Source of the DNA: JBPRGH01 sp051418055
GTDB taxonomy: Bacteria; Bacteroidota; Bacteroidia; Cytophagales; Cyclobacteriaceae
DNA: 64,000 nt
Assembly (NCBI GenBank): GCA_051418055.1
Contig: JBPRGH010000119.1
Location: 62,001 to 126,000, forward strand
Direction: 5' to 3'
Part shown: positions 16,527 to 26,001 of the stretch, in pieces
Layout of the letters: every line of letters begins with the position of its first letter
How positions within the stretch are numbered: position 1 is the first letter of the stretch
Notes under the pieces: model-generated
What the model saw: only the letters and a program-made list of their open reading frames with translations
What the model was told of the DNA's origin: nothing
The model's database searches: none
Program-made: the position numbers and the translations under genes

Positions 16527-16967
16527 ATGAAAAAGGCAGCGATAATTATTTTGATTTTGAGCATAGGGATACAATTTATTCCTATGCCCAAAAATCAGAG
16601 CAATGAAGTACCAAAAACGGACTTTTTACAAACGATTGAGGCACCTTTTAACATTCAGCAGATGATAAAAGCCTCTTGCTATGACTGCCATAGCAACAAT
16701 ACAAACTATCCCTGGTACGGCAGGGTTCGTCCGTTTGCGTGGTTACTGCAGCAGCACATTGATGAGGGCAAGGACGAACTTAACTTCTCCACCTTTCAGG
16801 AATATTCCGGGCGAATGCAACGTGAAAAAATCCGTTCTATGATTTCACAAATCCGTGATGGTGAGATGCCCCTGAAAGAATACCTCTGGATGCATCCGGA
16901 GGCAAAACTGTCCAAGGAGGAAAAGGAACAATTAATTGAATATCTGGAAAAACTAAATCTACAATAA
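16527..16967 (+). CDS. Haem-binding-domain protein with one CxxCH
   Basis: A protein of about 146 residues starting at ATG 16,527. An N-terminal helix (KAAIIILILSIGIQFI) anchors it in the membrane. The motif CYDCHSNNTNYPWYGRVRP binds a c-type haem and is typical of the Bacteroidota Haem_bd family. The C-terminal helical part (FSTFQEYSGRMQREKIRSM ... DGEMPLKEYLWMHP) completes the domain. It likely carries electrons in the periplasm; the partner is unknown, though the multicopper oxidase downstream is a candidate. The gene begins 8 bp after the previous stop. Confidence 0.85.
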   Translation: MKKAAIIILILSIGIQFIPMPKNQSNEVPKTDFLQTIEAPFNIQQMIKASCYDCHSNNTNYPWYGRVRPFAWLLQQHIDEGKDELNFSTFQEYSGRMQREKIRSMISQIRDGEMPLKEYLWMHPEAKLSKEEKEQLIEYLEKLNLQ

Positions 16968-16984
16968 CTATAACAACCAACACC

Positions 16985-17488
16985 ATGAAAAATTTATTAT
17001 ACCTACTTACAACATTAATTCTTGCATCATCTTGCGTCACCCCCACCTCGAATGAAAATCAAGAAAATGAGTCAATTCAGGAAGAAGTTGTTGATTTAAC
17101 CGCAGAAGAAAATGCGGTAAAAAAGATAATGAAGACATACAAAGAAACGCTCGAAAGTCTGGATGTGACGGATTCCTACGTCCTATTTACAGAAAATTCT
17201 CAAGTTTTAGAACAGGGGAAGATTGAGGGAACATATCGAGACTATATCGCCAATCACATAGGGCCGGAACTTGGTCATTTTGAATCATTCACTTTTAATG
17301 AATATGAAATAGAGGTAGCTGTGGATATGCCATATGCATTCACCACTGAGTCCTATATCTACAACATTGTTTTGAAGAAAGATGGCCGCAAAGTGGAACG
17401 TAAAGCAGCTGCTACATCAATTTTGAAAAAGATTGATGATGAATGGAAAATTATCAAAACGCATAGCTCATCAAGAGTAGTGAAATAA
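16985..17488 (+). CDS. NTF2/SnoaL-like lipoprotein
   Basis: 167 residues. A lipoprotein signal (LILASSC) is followed by an acidic linker and an NTF2-like (DUF4440/SnoaL) fold of about 125 residues: repeated beta pattern with EENAVKKIMKTYKETLES, then YVLFTENSQVLEQGKIEG, and the terminal DDEWKIIKTHSSSRV. Members range from enzymes to simple ligand-binding proteins, so function cannot be assigned. It is translationally coupled to the methyltransferase (taATG overlap). Confidence 0.75.
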   Translation: MKNLLYLLTTLILASSCVTPTSNENQENESIQEEVVDLTAEENAVKKIMKTYKETLESLDVTDSYVLFTENSQVLEQGKIEGTYRDYIANHIGPELGHFESFTFNEYEIEVAVDMPYAFTTESYIYNIVLKKDGRKVERKAAATSILKKIDDEWKIIKTHSSSRVVK

Positions 17489-18135
17489 TGAGCTCCAAGG
17501 AATATACCCCTGCTTTAGGTTATGACTGGCTAAGTGTCTGGTATGATCTCGCGATTAAGCTAACCATGCCGGAACAAAAGTTTAGAAACTTGCTAGTCGA
17601 TCACTTAAATCCAGTTCAAGGAGAACATATTCTTGAGTTTGGTTTTGGAACGGGTGCTAATCTGCTGATTGCAGCAAAAAAGGCACCCAAAAGTCATTTC
17701 ACGGGGCTCGACATAGATCCGAAAATAAGAGAAATAGCAAATCATAAACTGACAAAAAATAGCTTGAGCGTTCCTTTGAAACTTTATGATGGAACCACAT
17801 TTCCATTTGAATCAAATTCTTTTGATAAAGTATTTAGTTGTCTGGTCTTCCACCATCTGGATAAGGAGGCAAAATTGAGAAGTTTAAGAGAAATTCATCG
17901 GGTACTGAAACCGGGGGGGAAGCTGATCATTGGCGACTGGGGTCAGGCTAAGTCCAGGATGATGCGAACGGCCTTTTACCTGGTTCAAGTGCTCGATGGA
18001 TTTAAAACCACCAATGACAATGTAAACGGTTTGTTTCCGGGATATATTAAAGAATGCGGATTCACTGATGTACAGGAAGCGAATCATGTAAAAACAAAAA
18101 TCGGTTCATTTTGCTATTATATAGGCTACAAATAA
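17488..18135 (+). CDS. Class I SAM-dependent methyltransferase
   Basis: 215 residues of the Methyltransf_11/UbiE type. Motif I is LEFGFGTGANLLIAA (about 50-64), the acidic SAM contact is LDIDPKI, motif II/III is FDKVFSCLVFHHL, and VLKPGGKLIIGDWGQ is the post-core strand. The substrate is not evident. Similar methyltransferases appear in metal-resistance islands, where some methylate metalloids, but no arsenic or mercury signature is present here. The frame runs 25 bp past the start of the multicopper oxidase segment, with that gene's true ATG at 18,150, beyond the stop. Confidence 0.85.
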   Translation: MSSKEYTPALGYDWLSVWYDLAIKLTMPEQKFRNLLVDHLNPVQGEHILEFGFGTGANLLIAAKKAPKSHFTGLDIDPKIREIANHKLTKNSLSVPLKLYDGTTFPFESNSFDKVFSCLVFHHLDKEAKLRSLREIHRVLKPGGKLIIGDWGQAKSRMMRTAFYLVQVLDGFKTTNDNVNGLFPGYIKECGFTDVQEANHVKTKIGSFCYYIGYK

Positions 18136-18149
18136 CATTTTCACGAATT

Positions 18150-20591
18150 ATGAAAAAATCAAAAACCCTACTTCTATTGTTTATACTGCTTACTGGTGTG
18201 GTTTCAGGTCATTCTCAGAATCTTACAGTAAAGTCAGTGGAAGGAAACGTTGACAATCTTCCGGTTAGGGAATACACGATCGTACTGAAACAGGAAATGG
18301 TGAACAAAGCAGGTAAAGAGACTATGGGAATGACAGTTAATGGAACTATTCCCGGTCCTATACTTAGGTTCACTGAAGGAGAGTATGCGGTCATCTACGT
18401 AAAAAACGAGATGGATGTGGAAACCTCTGTGCACTGGCACGGTCTGCTGTTGCCCAACTTTTTTGATGGAGTACCTTACCTGACTACACCACCTATACAT
18501 CCTGGGGAAACCCAGAAATACGAGTTTCCCCTGATACAATCAGGTACTTACTGGTACCACTCCCACACCATGCTGCAAGAGCAGAGCGGAGTGTATGGCT
18601 CAATTATCATAGAACCGAAAGAACCTTCCGCCAGCTACAATTATGACCATGATCAGGTACTGGTGCTATCGGACTGGACCTATCAAAAACCAAGGAATGT
18701 ACTCCGGAACCTGAAGCGCGGTAATGAATGGTACAATATTAAAAAAGGGACGGCTACTCCCTTAAATCAGGTAATTGCCAGAGGTGCTTTGGGTGCTCAG
18801 CTGAATTTCTGGCGACAGCGAATGGAAGGCGCAGATATCGCGGACATCTATTATCCGGCCTTCTTAACGAACGGCGATACAGTGCAGTATTACTCTAAGT
18901 ATAATGCCGGAGATAAGGTAAGGCTTCGGATTATTAATGCAGCTGCATCGTCGCAGTTTTGGCTCACCTTCGGAGGCGCTCTGCCTCTTTTAGTATCGGC
19001 TGACGGGGTGGATGTAGTTCCGGTGGCAAAAGAGAGGCTTTTTATATCTATAGCAGAAACCTATGATTTGATTATCAACATTCCGGAAAACGGGCAAATC
19101 CAGATGCGCGCCATGGCACAGGATGGTTCAGGGGCCACGCATGCTTATTTTGGTGATGGAGATGTATTACCCGCTGAGGTTCTGCCAAGGCCTGACAAAA
19201 TAGGAATGATGATGCAGATGGCCGGGATGGATATGCGCATGGGCGCTCCAGCCATGAAGTTCAACCCGAATAAAGTTGAGCCCTACGAGTTTATGAGAGA
19301 GTGGGGCATGGATATGGAACATGGGGAAAAGATGGAAGAGGGAATGGAAATGGACCATGAGAAAAAGAAGGAAGAAGATATGGAAATCGAGCACGATGGT
19401 AAAATGAAACATGGCATGGATGGAGAAAGGATGCCTACCACGGGTCATGATTCCCATGAACCGGCGGCTGATGCTCTTCAAAAGGACCATAGTTCCATGC
19501 ACCATGGACAAAAAATAGCGAAAGATGAGTCGGCAGTGGAGCCGCACATGCCGGGAATGGAAATGTTTGCAGATTACAACTATGATTTTCTGAAGTCTCC
19601 TTTCTCTACTACCATTGATGAGAGTAAACCAGAGAGAGAAATCTTGCTCAACCTGACAGGTAATATGCGGCGTTACATCTGGAGTATGAATGGAGTGCCT
19701 CTGGCTGAAGCGGACATGATAAAAATTGAAAAAGGTGAAAAGGTGAGAATCATATTCAACAACCTGACAATGATGCACCACCCCATGCACCTGCACGGCC
19801 ACTTTTTTCGTGTGCTCAACAAATTTGGGGCCTATTCTCCGCTGAAGCATACAGTTAATGTAGCACCCATGCAAAAGACAATCATTGAATTCGATGCCAA
19901 TGAAGATAGCGACTGGTTTTTACACTGCCATGTATTGTACCACATGGTTGGAGGTATGGCCCGGGCGGTAAGTTATCAAACCGAGCGAAATCCTCTCATG
20001 AAGGAATTCCCACGAAAAATTCTTTTCAACGAAGGAAACCATTTTTACACCTGGGGCCTGGCTGATGTGGCCTCCCATATGACAGAGCTGAATCTAGTAA
20101 GTTCCGACATCCGCAACCAGTTCAATTTAAGTACAGAATACGGATACAACCAAAATCTGGAAGCCGAGTTTACCTATGAAAGGTATTTGTACGACTATCT
20201 GAGAGTGTTTGCCGGCGTTAATGTTGAAAATGAGGAGAATAATAGCCTTAATGAAGTAGATCCTGTTGCTATTGCCGGTATCCGCTACTTTACACCTTAT
20301 ATGTTTAACCTCGATGTGCGTATTGACCACAAGCTACGGCCAGAGCTGCGCCTCAGCCGGGAAATCATGATTTTTCCCCGCACATTTATTTTCGGAGAAT
20401 ACGAACACAAGTTCAATTTCGGCTGGGTTGAAACGCCGACTGAGTCCGGAAATCCTAGTCAGTCTGCCAATTTTGAACAGGAAATTACATGGAGCGCAGG
20501 CCTGGAATACATGCTTAATAGGAATTTTTCTTTGATGGGAAGCTACGACAACCGCTTTGGCGCAGGTGGTGGATTAACTTGTAGATTTTAA
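18150..20591 (+). CDS. copA: CopA/PcoA-type multicopper oxidase fused to a PcoB-like barrel domain
   Basis: 813 residues from ATG 18,150, which gives a normal signal peptide (ending GHSQ). Three cupredoxin regions carry the copper ligands: HWHG and WYHSH (T2/T3), then HHPMHLHGHFF and the T1 site WFLHCHVLYHMVGGM. A Met/His-rich insert (about 350-460; GMMMQMAGMDMRMGAPAM, HGEKMEEGMEMDHEKK) should bind Cu(I). The enzyme oxidises Cu(I) to the less toxic Cu(II) in the periplasm. After about residue 630 a new domain begins, rich in alternating beta strands and ending in TCRF, resembling the outer-membrane protein PcoB/CopB. That would tie oxidation to the outer membrane. Confidence 0.85.
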   Translation: MKKSKTLLLLFILLTGVVSGHSQNLTVKSVEGNVDNLPVREYTIVLKQEMVNKAGKETMGMTVNGTIPGPILRFTEGEYAVIYVKNEMDVETSVHWHGLLLPNFFDGVPYLTTPPIHPGETQKYEFPLIQSGTYWYHSHTMLQEQSGVYGSIIIEPKEPSASYNYDHDQVLVLSDWTYQKPRNVLRNLKRGNEWYNIKKGTATPLNQVIARGALGAQLNFWRQRMEGADIADIYYPAFLTNGDTVQYYSKYNAGDKVRLRIINAAASSQFWLTFGGALPLLVSADGVDVVPVAKERLFISIAETYDLIINIPENGQIQMRAMAQDGSGATHAYFGDGDVLPAEVLPRPDKIGMMMQMAGMDMRMGAPAMKFNPNKVEPYEFMREWGMDMEHGEKMEEGMEMDHEKKKEEDMEIEHDGKMKHGMDGERMPTTGHDSHEPAADALQKDHSSMHHGQKIAKDESAVEPHMPGMEMFADYNYDFLKSPFSTTIDESKPEREILLNLTGNMRRYIWSMNGVPLAEADMIKIEKGEKVRIIFNNLTMMHHPMHLHGHFFRVLNKFGAYSPLKHTVNVAPMQKTIIEFDANEDSDWFLHCHVLYHMVGGMARAVSYQTERNPLMKEFPRKILFNEGNHFYTWGLADVASHMTELNLVSSDIRNQFNLSTEYGYNQNLEAEFTYERYLYDYLRVFAGVNVENEENNSLNEVDPVAIAGIRYFTPYMFNLDVRIDHKLRPELRLSREIMIFPRTFIFGEYEHKFNFGWVETPTESGNPSQSANFEQEITWSAGLEYMLNRNFSLMGSYDNRFGAGGGLTCRF

Positions 20592-20884
20592 AAACCTGTT
20601 AGTCAACAAAAAGAGATGAAACGCTGAAGGGTATTAGTAATATAACTTCTTTCAATTTACCTACTTAAGTATCACATTGCCAAAGTAGGGGCTTATTGAT
20701 GTGCTTTCCATTGGACAGAACACCTTCAGTTCCGTAAGCGATTGTGCAAAATTAATATATACTACACCAATGCTTGTTTCAAACTCACTCAGCAAAGCAA
20801 AAATCCGCTGTAGAGAGATAGTAAAAACATTTACAACAATTACCTGTTGATAAGTCATAGTCACCAATTAGAACCTATTGTGCC
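20592..20884 (+). other. Spacer between the oxidase and the propeller gene cluster
   Basis: About 290 bases with no convincing gene on either strand and no strong terminator. It probably carries the promoter for the operon beginning at 20,885. Confidence 0.4.
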
Positions 20885-22483
20885 ATGATAAGAAACACAG
20901 CATTAATCCTGCTTTTCTCAATGGTTATTTTTACATGCCGCAATCCGGAGGATACACGAGCGAATGAAGAAGAAGGCGATCAGATTGCTGAAGTAGTTCA
21001 GGATAGTAAGCGGCCGATAGAACCATCTGACATCATTGTGCCATCCGGATTTAAAATTGAAGCTTATTCATCAGGCCTTACCTACCCTGTAGATGTCACT
21101 TTTGATGGGCGCGGTAATGCCTATATTGCCGAAGCCGGTGGTCATACTTATGGTACAAAACCTCCCCGTGCTCCGGAAGCACGAATACTCAAAATGACTC
21201 CGGAGGGTAAGCTGACCATCTTATATAATAATGTGGTTCCAATGACAGAAATAAAAGAGGCGGAATCTTCTTCGGAGATGGAAGAAGGATTAATTCCACC
21301 GGTTACCGGAGTCACCTTTTACCAAGGCAATTTATACATTTCACACCGGTCACGATATTCAGTTCTAAATCCTGAAACAGGTGAGTTTAAAACCATCGTT
21401 AACGGCTTGCCCTCCTGGGGTGAATTTTTAAATGCCAAACCAATTTTTAAAGATGGTAAAATGGTGTTTTTCCTATCTACACAAGGAAATAGCGGTGTAA
21501 TAGAATCACATTGGGTAAAGGTAATTGATATGTTCAATAAACCCGGGGCACATGAAATTCCTGGAGAGGATATTACACTTACCGGGCAAAATTACTGGGT
21601 ACCAACACATAAGGTAAATATTGTGGATAAAGATTCTGTAAAAACAGGGGCGTATATGCCTCTGGGTGAGCTTGCAGAAAAGGGACAAACTATAAAAGGT
21701 GAGCTTATTTGTAATGGCGCCTTTTTCCGGTGTAATCCCGACGGCTCAGATCTGGAAAGGATTGCCTGGGGTCTGCGGTCCAGCTTTGGTTATCGCTACA
21801 GCCCCGACGGCAGATTAATAACTACAATGAATAGTGCCAACCCGATGCCTCCACGAGGTTTATATTTTGACTGGGAACCTGTTTATGAAGTGATCGAAGG
21901 AGAGTGGTATGGTTGGCCTGATTTTTTTAGTGGTTTACCTATTACTGACAAAAGGTTTCAGGTTAAGAAGGAAGAAAGATCTTTCGTGCTCACAGAAGAA
22001 ACTCATCAAAAGCTTCTTAAAGGTAAAGACAAACCAATACAGCCACTGGTAAAGCTGCCAGTACATAGTGCGGCACAAGGGATGGTATTTGGGCAACAAA
22101 GTATGAATGTGCCAGAGAATAATATACTTGTTGCCGAATTCGGTACTATCGTACCCTTTTTTAAAGGTGATTCTGCCCACCCTCATCTTCCGAAACCTAT
22201 AAAAAAAGAAGAAATTCCTGCGGATGTAGATTTCAACTGGCCCGGCTTTAAGGTACAGCAAGTGGACATAAATACAGGCCAGATAACCAACTTTATCTAC
22301 AATGAATCAGGGCTGCCTGCGTCTGCCACAAAAGGAGGAGGTCTGGAACGTCCTATACAGTTAGAATGGGGTCCTGATGGCAGCCTCTATATTGTAGATT
22401 TTGGCACTGTAGAGTTTGACGATACAGGTATGAACGCTCATCCCTTTACAGGTATCATCTGGAAGGTATCACCAAAAAATTGA
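20885..22483 (+). CDS. Beta-propeller PQQ-sugar/sorbosone dehydrogenase-like lipoprotein (first copy)
   Basis: 532 residues. A short N-terminal hydrophobic segment ends in IFTC, a plausible lipobox. The rest is a six-blade propeller of the soluble glucose/sorbosone dehydrogenase family: LTYPVDVTFDGRGNAYIAEAG, VTGVTFYQGNLYISHRS, IAWGLRSSFGYRYSPDGR, EGEWYGWPDFFSGLP, and LEWGPDGSLYIVDFG. Such proteins use PQQ or other quinones to oxidise sugars or aldehydes; many members have no proven substrate. It opens a tightly packed cluster (gap of 3 bp to the next gene), and a second homologue closes that cluster at 28,424. Confidence 0.82.
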   Translation: MIRNTALILLFSMVIFTCRNPEDTRANEEEGDQIAEVVQDSKRPIEPSDIIVPSGFKIEAYSSGLTYPVDVTFDGRGNAYIAEAGGHTYGTKPPRAPEARILKMTPEGKLTILYNNVVPMTEIKEAESSSEMEEGLIPPVTGVTFYQGNLYISHRSRYSVLNPETGEFKTIVNGLPSWGEFLNAKPIFKDGKMVFFLSTQGNSGVIESHWVKVIDMFNKPGAHEIPGEDITLTGQNYWVPTHKVNIVDKDSVKTGAYMPLGELAEKGQTIKGELICNGAFFRCNPDGSDLERIAWGLRSSFGYRYSPDGRLITTMNSANPMPPRGLYFDWEPVYEVIEGEWYGWPDFFSGLPITDKRFQVKKEERSFVLTEETHQKLLKGKDKPIQPLVKLPVHSAAQGMVFGQQSMNVPENNILVAEFGTIVPFFKGDSAHPHLPKPIKKEEIPADVDFNWPGFKVQQVDINTGQITNFIYNESGLPASATKGGGLERPIQLEWGPDGSLYIVDFGTVEFDDTGMNAHPFTGIIWKVSPKN

Positions 22484-22486
22484 CCT

Positions 22487-22825
22487 ATGGACATAGTTGC
22501 TTCAATTCTTCTATTTTTATCCTCAGTTATCGGTGTTATCCTGATCACCCAAAATAGTATGGACATGCAGCCCCCAAAAAAAATCATCCTCCTGCACGTC
22601 GCACTTTTTGCCCTCGGATTTATTGCTTTAGGAATTTACGGTCTGGTTACCGAAGAGGGAAATAAACACATAGAAACACTCATTATGCTTGCAATAGCAA
22701 TAGTTCTTGGCGTCTGGATGTGGCTGGGCAAATTTTCTGCCCATAAGTTGAAAATCCTGTCTATATGCTACACGCTAATAGCTGGTTTTGGAATGTTATG
22801 GCTTCTAACCTTTATAATAACCTGA
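22487..22825 (+). CDS. Small four-helix membrane protein
   Basis: 112 residues with about four hydrophobic helices (about 3-21, 33-54, 64-81 and 90-111) and short polar links. No family is recognised. Its position between the dehydrogenase-like lipoprotein and the DUF4396-type protein, with gaps of only 3-4 bp, suggests an inner-membrane subunit of the same system. Confidence 0.7.
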   Translation: MDIVASILLFLSSVIGVILITQNSMDMQPPKKIILLHVALFALGFIALGIYGLVTEEGNKHIETLIMLAIAIVLGVWMWLGKFSAHKLKILSICYTLIAGFGMLWLLTFIIT

Positions 22826-22829
22826 TATC

Positions 22830-24449
22830 ATGAAGTGGACCTATCCGTTTGTAGCTTTTGCAGTAGTTTTTATAATTGGCTTTGGGCTGGTTAATGTAAT
22901 AAAGGAAGATATCGCTGTTGCCCCCTTGGCTGGAAAAACTGCTGAAGAGGGAAGGCTAATCGCCAACACCAAAAATGTGACAAGGCATGTTAATGCAGGA
23001 GCTGCAGATTTACATCACTATTTGCAAACGGCCATTCCTTACCCTGAAGCAAAAACAATTAAGGAAGCTCCTACGGAAAAGGATTGGGAAAATTTCTTCA
23101 CCCGATCACAGAAGGTCAATAAAAATGCAAAGCACGTTATCATAATTAGTGGTGGAGCAAAAGAAGAGCTTAAATATGCACTTCCTGCACTTTATTATGC
23201 CTATTTCTATGGTTCACCGGTCTTTTTTTACGAAAATAGACAACTGGATGGGCCTTCCGGAGATTTCAGTCACCTTAAAGCCTATGTTATAGGTCCGGAA
23301 AAGCTGATCCCTTCTGAAGCAGCCAATGAATTCAACGAAATGGAAAGGATTACCGGTGCTAATTATGCTGAATTGGCGCTGGAAATCGCCGAGTACAGGG
23401 ATGAGGAAACAGAATTTGGCTGGGGCAGGAAAGTAGACCGGCGGAATAGTTATAATCATTTCGTTGTCACTACACCGCACGATGTGCTTAAAGGATTGGC
23501 GGCCATACCATATGCAGTAAGTAACAATGCCACTCTTCTCTATGCAGAGGAGGATGGCGGATTGTCTTCAGAGCTTGACAGGTATATATTTTCCCAGCGT
23601 TCCGATTGGTTTAAAACTCCTTCAGAAGGACCCTTCCGGCACTTTTGGATTGTCTCCAACAGGATCAGCTATGCGGCACACAGCCGTATGGATTTCGCCG
23701 TTGAAAAAGCAGAGTATGCCAGCAAAGGAGCCATAGCCCTGGGGGATTTAGAGGCTTTGCTGCTTATTTTTGTTATTTGGGGCGTGGCATCTGCCCTATT
23801 TGTTTGGGTTCATGCTACCCTTACTTTGTCCATGGTAAAAATGCCTGTGAAGATCGCCTGGGGCTTGTCTTCTTTACTTCTGCCCATATTGGGTCCGGCA
23901 CTTTACCTAAGTTCTTACAGGAGGAAAACAATAAAAATAGATTCAGGTGAATGGCGATGGATTAGACCGCATAGTATCCAAAGCGCTACGGCCACAGCCA
24001 TGGGTTTTGGTTATGGAGCTACATTAATGGTAGCCATAGGATTCCTGTTTGTATGGTTCGGCTTTCCTTTATTCTATGAATGGACAGGTCCCTTTTTCTG
24101 GTTAGGTTCAGGAATGCCTTTAATGATGATAGGAATGTATGTATTTGCAGTGCTGGTGGCGTGGTTGCTTGTACAGTATCCGATGAAAAAATCCATGATG
24201 CCTGGAATGTCCTCCGGAAAGCTTAGGAAAATGGCATTTTCAACAACCGCATTGAGTATGCTGGCAGTAAGCCTTGGTATGATGTCGATCACCTGGTTTA
24301 TGCTCATGGTCAAGATACCTATGATGCCTAAAGAGGATGATGTTTTATGGTTTGGCAGTATCTGGATTGCTTCCTTCGCCGGATTTCTGATAGCATGGCC
24401 TCTAAATTGGTTAATGATAAGAAAAGAACTTAAACCCGGGAATGTATGA
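22830..24449 (+). CDS. Membrane protein: cell-wall-binding-repeat-2-like domain plus DUF4396-like helices
   Basis: 539 residues. An N-terminal anchor helix (about 5-23) precedes a soluble region (about 90-300) with the alternating pattern of cell-wall-binding-repeat-2-like folds: HVIIISGGAKEELKYALPALYYA, HVVTTPHDVLKGLAAIPYA-type segments, and FRHFWIVSNRISYAAHSRMD. Six or so membrane helices follow, first a PLD-N-like hairpin (WGLSSLLLPILGPALYLSSY). The last block ends WPLNWLMIRKELKPG, as in DUF4396 proteins, which often sit next to copper genes. The order suggests an inner-membrane scaffold with a periplasmic sensor or binding head; this is inference. The stop overlaps the next start (ATGA). 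Confidence 0.65.
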   Translation: MKWTYPFVAFAVVFIIGFGLVNVIKEDIAVAPLAGKTAEEGRLIANTKNVTRHVNAGAADLHHYLQTAIPYPEAKTIKEAPTEKDWENFFTRSQKVNKNAKHVIIISGGAKEELKYALPALYYAYFYGSPVFFYENRQLDGPSGDFSHLKAYVIGPEKLIPSEAANEFNEMERITGANYAELALEIAEYRDEETEFGWGRKVDRRNSYNHFVVTTPHDVLKGLAAIPYAVSNNATLLYAEEDGGLSSELDRYIFSQRSDWFKTPSEGPFRHFWIVSNRISYAAHSRMDFAVEKAEYASKGAIALGDLEALLLIFVIWGVASALFVWVHATLTLSMVKMPVKIAWGLSSLLLPILGPALYLSSYRRKTIKIDSGEWRWIRPHSIQSATATAMGFGYGATLMVAIGFLFVWFGFPLFYEWTGPFFWLGSGMPLMMIGMYVFAVLVAWLLVQYPMKKSMMPGMSSGKLRKMAFSTTALSMLAVSLGMMSITWFMLMVKIPMMPKEDDVLWFGSIWIASFAGFLIAWPLNWLMIRKELKPGNV

Positions 24450-25687
24450 GGTTATTGATAAATTCATTGGTTATTACTTTTGTATTAAATGCCTGTGGCA
24501 AAACCGATGGAGGGCCGGGTGCTGGAAGTCACCCATTACAAAAGGAGGCTTTGGCGACAGCTTATACGGTGCGTATTCCGGGACATTCACCTGAAGAAAC
24601 GGCTATTCTTCTGACCCAAACAGTTTATCCCGCTACAAGAGAAGATAATGCCGTAGGAGCAATAATAATCTGTCCCCAGGATCCCGCCATTGCATTCACG
24701 GCGATGCACCGTATCACCCACATGCCGGTAAATGCTCCCCTTCTTTATCTGGATGAAAACAACCGGATATCAGAGATGACCCTCCGGGAAATGATCCGCC
24801 TGCGCCCTGATGGCGTATTTCAGGATCAACGAACAGACGTTTATGCCGTAAATGTGCCGGAGTCTGAGCGGGAAAAGATTGAAGAAATTACTGGGTACAA
24901 GATAAGGGCCTTTAATGAAGAAAACCCGGTGGTTCTCGCAAAGATATTAGATCAGTGGCAGTCGGCCATGAAAGCTGATCATATGGACGAGGTGATTATA
25001 TCTGCAATAGACCATCCTCAGGGAATTGAGCACGGACTGGCACCCATGGGTTGGAATGCGCATATGGGAAAAGGATTTGCATGGGTTTATCAGGATTCCA
25101 TTCCACCAGCGACAAAAGATATCCTCCGTCGCCGCTTTGGAGATTACGGAGCTTTTATGTATTTGACCGGTGACCCTGAGGTAATTTCTGATAAGGTGGC
25201 CCAGGAGCTGGCACAGTTTGGACTGGTGAGAAGGATTGCAGGTCCGACGCCTTATGCCACCAGTGCGGTAAATGCCGGATATAAAGACTTTGGCCGAAAC
25301 CATGGCTGGTGGTGGGCCTGGATAGACCGTGGCCTCGGGTGGGGCATCGCACAGGCCGGACATAACTATATTATTGGTAATTCAGATAATGTGTTGGGAA
25401 TGATCCCTGCGGCAGTACTTGGACATATGGGCAAACATGGTCCGATGTTACTTGTAAAACAGGATTCCCTTCCAAAATCTGTTCATGATTATATGAAGAT
25501 GGTAAAGCCTTTTAAAACGGGTCCCCAGGAAACAATATTAAACTATGCCTGGATAATAGGAGACACTACTTCGGTTTCAGTAAAAGTCCAACAACAGGCT
25601 GACAGGTTATTATCACCTTTTAATATACCTATTGATACTACTGTTTACTTAACAAAAGCAGATACACTACAGGAAAAGAAAGAGTAA
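24446..25687 (+). CDS. Lipoprotein with cell-wall-binding-repeat-2-like domains
   Basis: 413 residues with a lipoprotein signal (LVITFVLNAC). Repeats of about 100 residues show the binding-repeat-2 style: a Rossmann-like run ending in GAIIICPQDPAIAFTAMH, then LVRRIAGPTPYATSAVNAG (compare the RIAGxxRYxTA consensus), then LGHMGKHGPMLLVKQDSL and YAWIIGDTTSVSVKVQQQAD. It pairs with the preceding membrane protein, which has the same fold in its N-terminal half, so the two may form one envelope complex. The repeats are known mainly from Gram-positive surface proteins; here the ligand is unknown. Confidence 0.7.
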   Translation: MRLLINSLVITFVLNACGKTDGGPGAGSHPLQKEALATAYTVRIPGHSPEETAILLTQTVYPATREDNAVGAIIICPQDPAIAFTAMHRITHMPVNAPLLYLDENNRISEMTLREMIRLRPDGVFQDQRTDVYAVNVPESEREKIEEITGYKIRAFNEENPVVLAKILDQWQSAMKADHMDEVIISAIDHPQGIEHGLAPMGWNAHMGKGFAWVYQDSIPPATKDILRRRFGDYGAFMYLTGDPEVISDKVAQELAQFGLVRRIAGPTPYATSAVNAGYKDFGRNHGWWWAWIDRGLGWGIAQAGHNYIIGNSDNVLGMIPAAVLGHMGKHGPMLLVKQDSLPKSVHDYMKMVKPFKTGPQETILNYAWIIGDTTSVSVKVQQQADRLLSPFNIPIDTTVYLTKADTLQEKKE

Positions 25688-26001
25688 TGGATAACAAAGA
25701 AATAAATAAAATGGGTGGCGACCTGTTGGTGCCAATGACCGATAATGACCCTAATGGAAATCCTGTTTATCATCCTATGATTGGAAAAGGAACTTTATGG
25801 GGTGGCATAATTGGTGGGATTTTGATTGGCTTTGTTTTTTGGATGATAGCCGATGGTGCATGGGCTGTTGTTGGCTTAGGTCAGCTTTCAAGTGGTGGTC
25901 GCGGCCCGGCTGCTTTTGTAGGGTTTTGTATTGGAAGTGGAATAGGAGGATTAATAGGTGCTGTAGCCGGAATTATTTTTATGATAAAAACTAAAGATTA
26001 A
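25687..26001 (+). CDS. Small Gly-rich two-helix membrane protein
   Basis: 104 residues. A polar start (about 1-33) is followed by two helices (about 37-62 and 77-100) rich in glycine, with GG-x3-G spacing (GTLWGGIIGGILIGFVFW; GIGGLIGAVAGIIF), a glycine-zipper pattern that favours tight helix packing. No named family is recognised. It overlaps both neighbours by one base, so it is clearly part of the same operon. It may be a small inner-membrane subunit. Confidence 0.68.
   Translation: MDNKEINKMGGDLLVPMTDNDPNGNPVYHPMIGKGTLWGGIIGGILIGFVFWMIADGAWAVVGLGQLSSGGRGPAAFVGFCIGSGIGGLIGAVAGIIFMIKTKD

Noticed and set aside
19167..19874. 235-aa reverse-strand frame inside the multicopper oxidase
   Set aside because: It is the antisense of the Met/His-rich and copper-ligand region; the His-rich look is a shadow of the real gene.
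20661..20867. 68-aa reverse-strand frame between the oxidase and the propeller gene
   Set aside because: Composition is unlike a protein, no motif, and it sits opposite to all neighbours in a promoter-type spacer.
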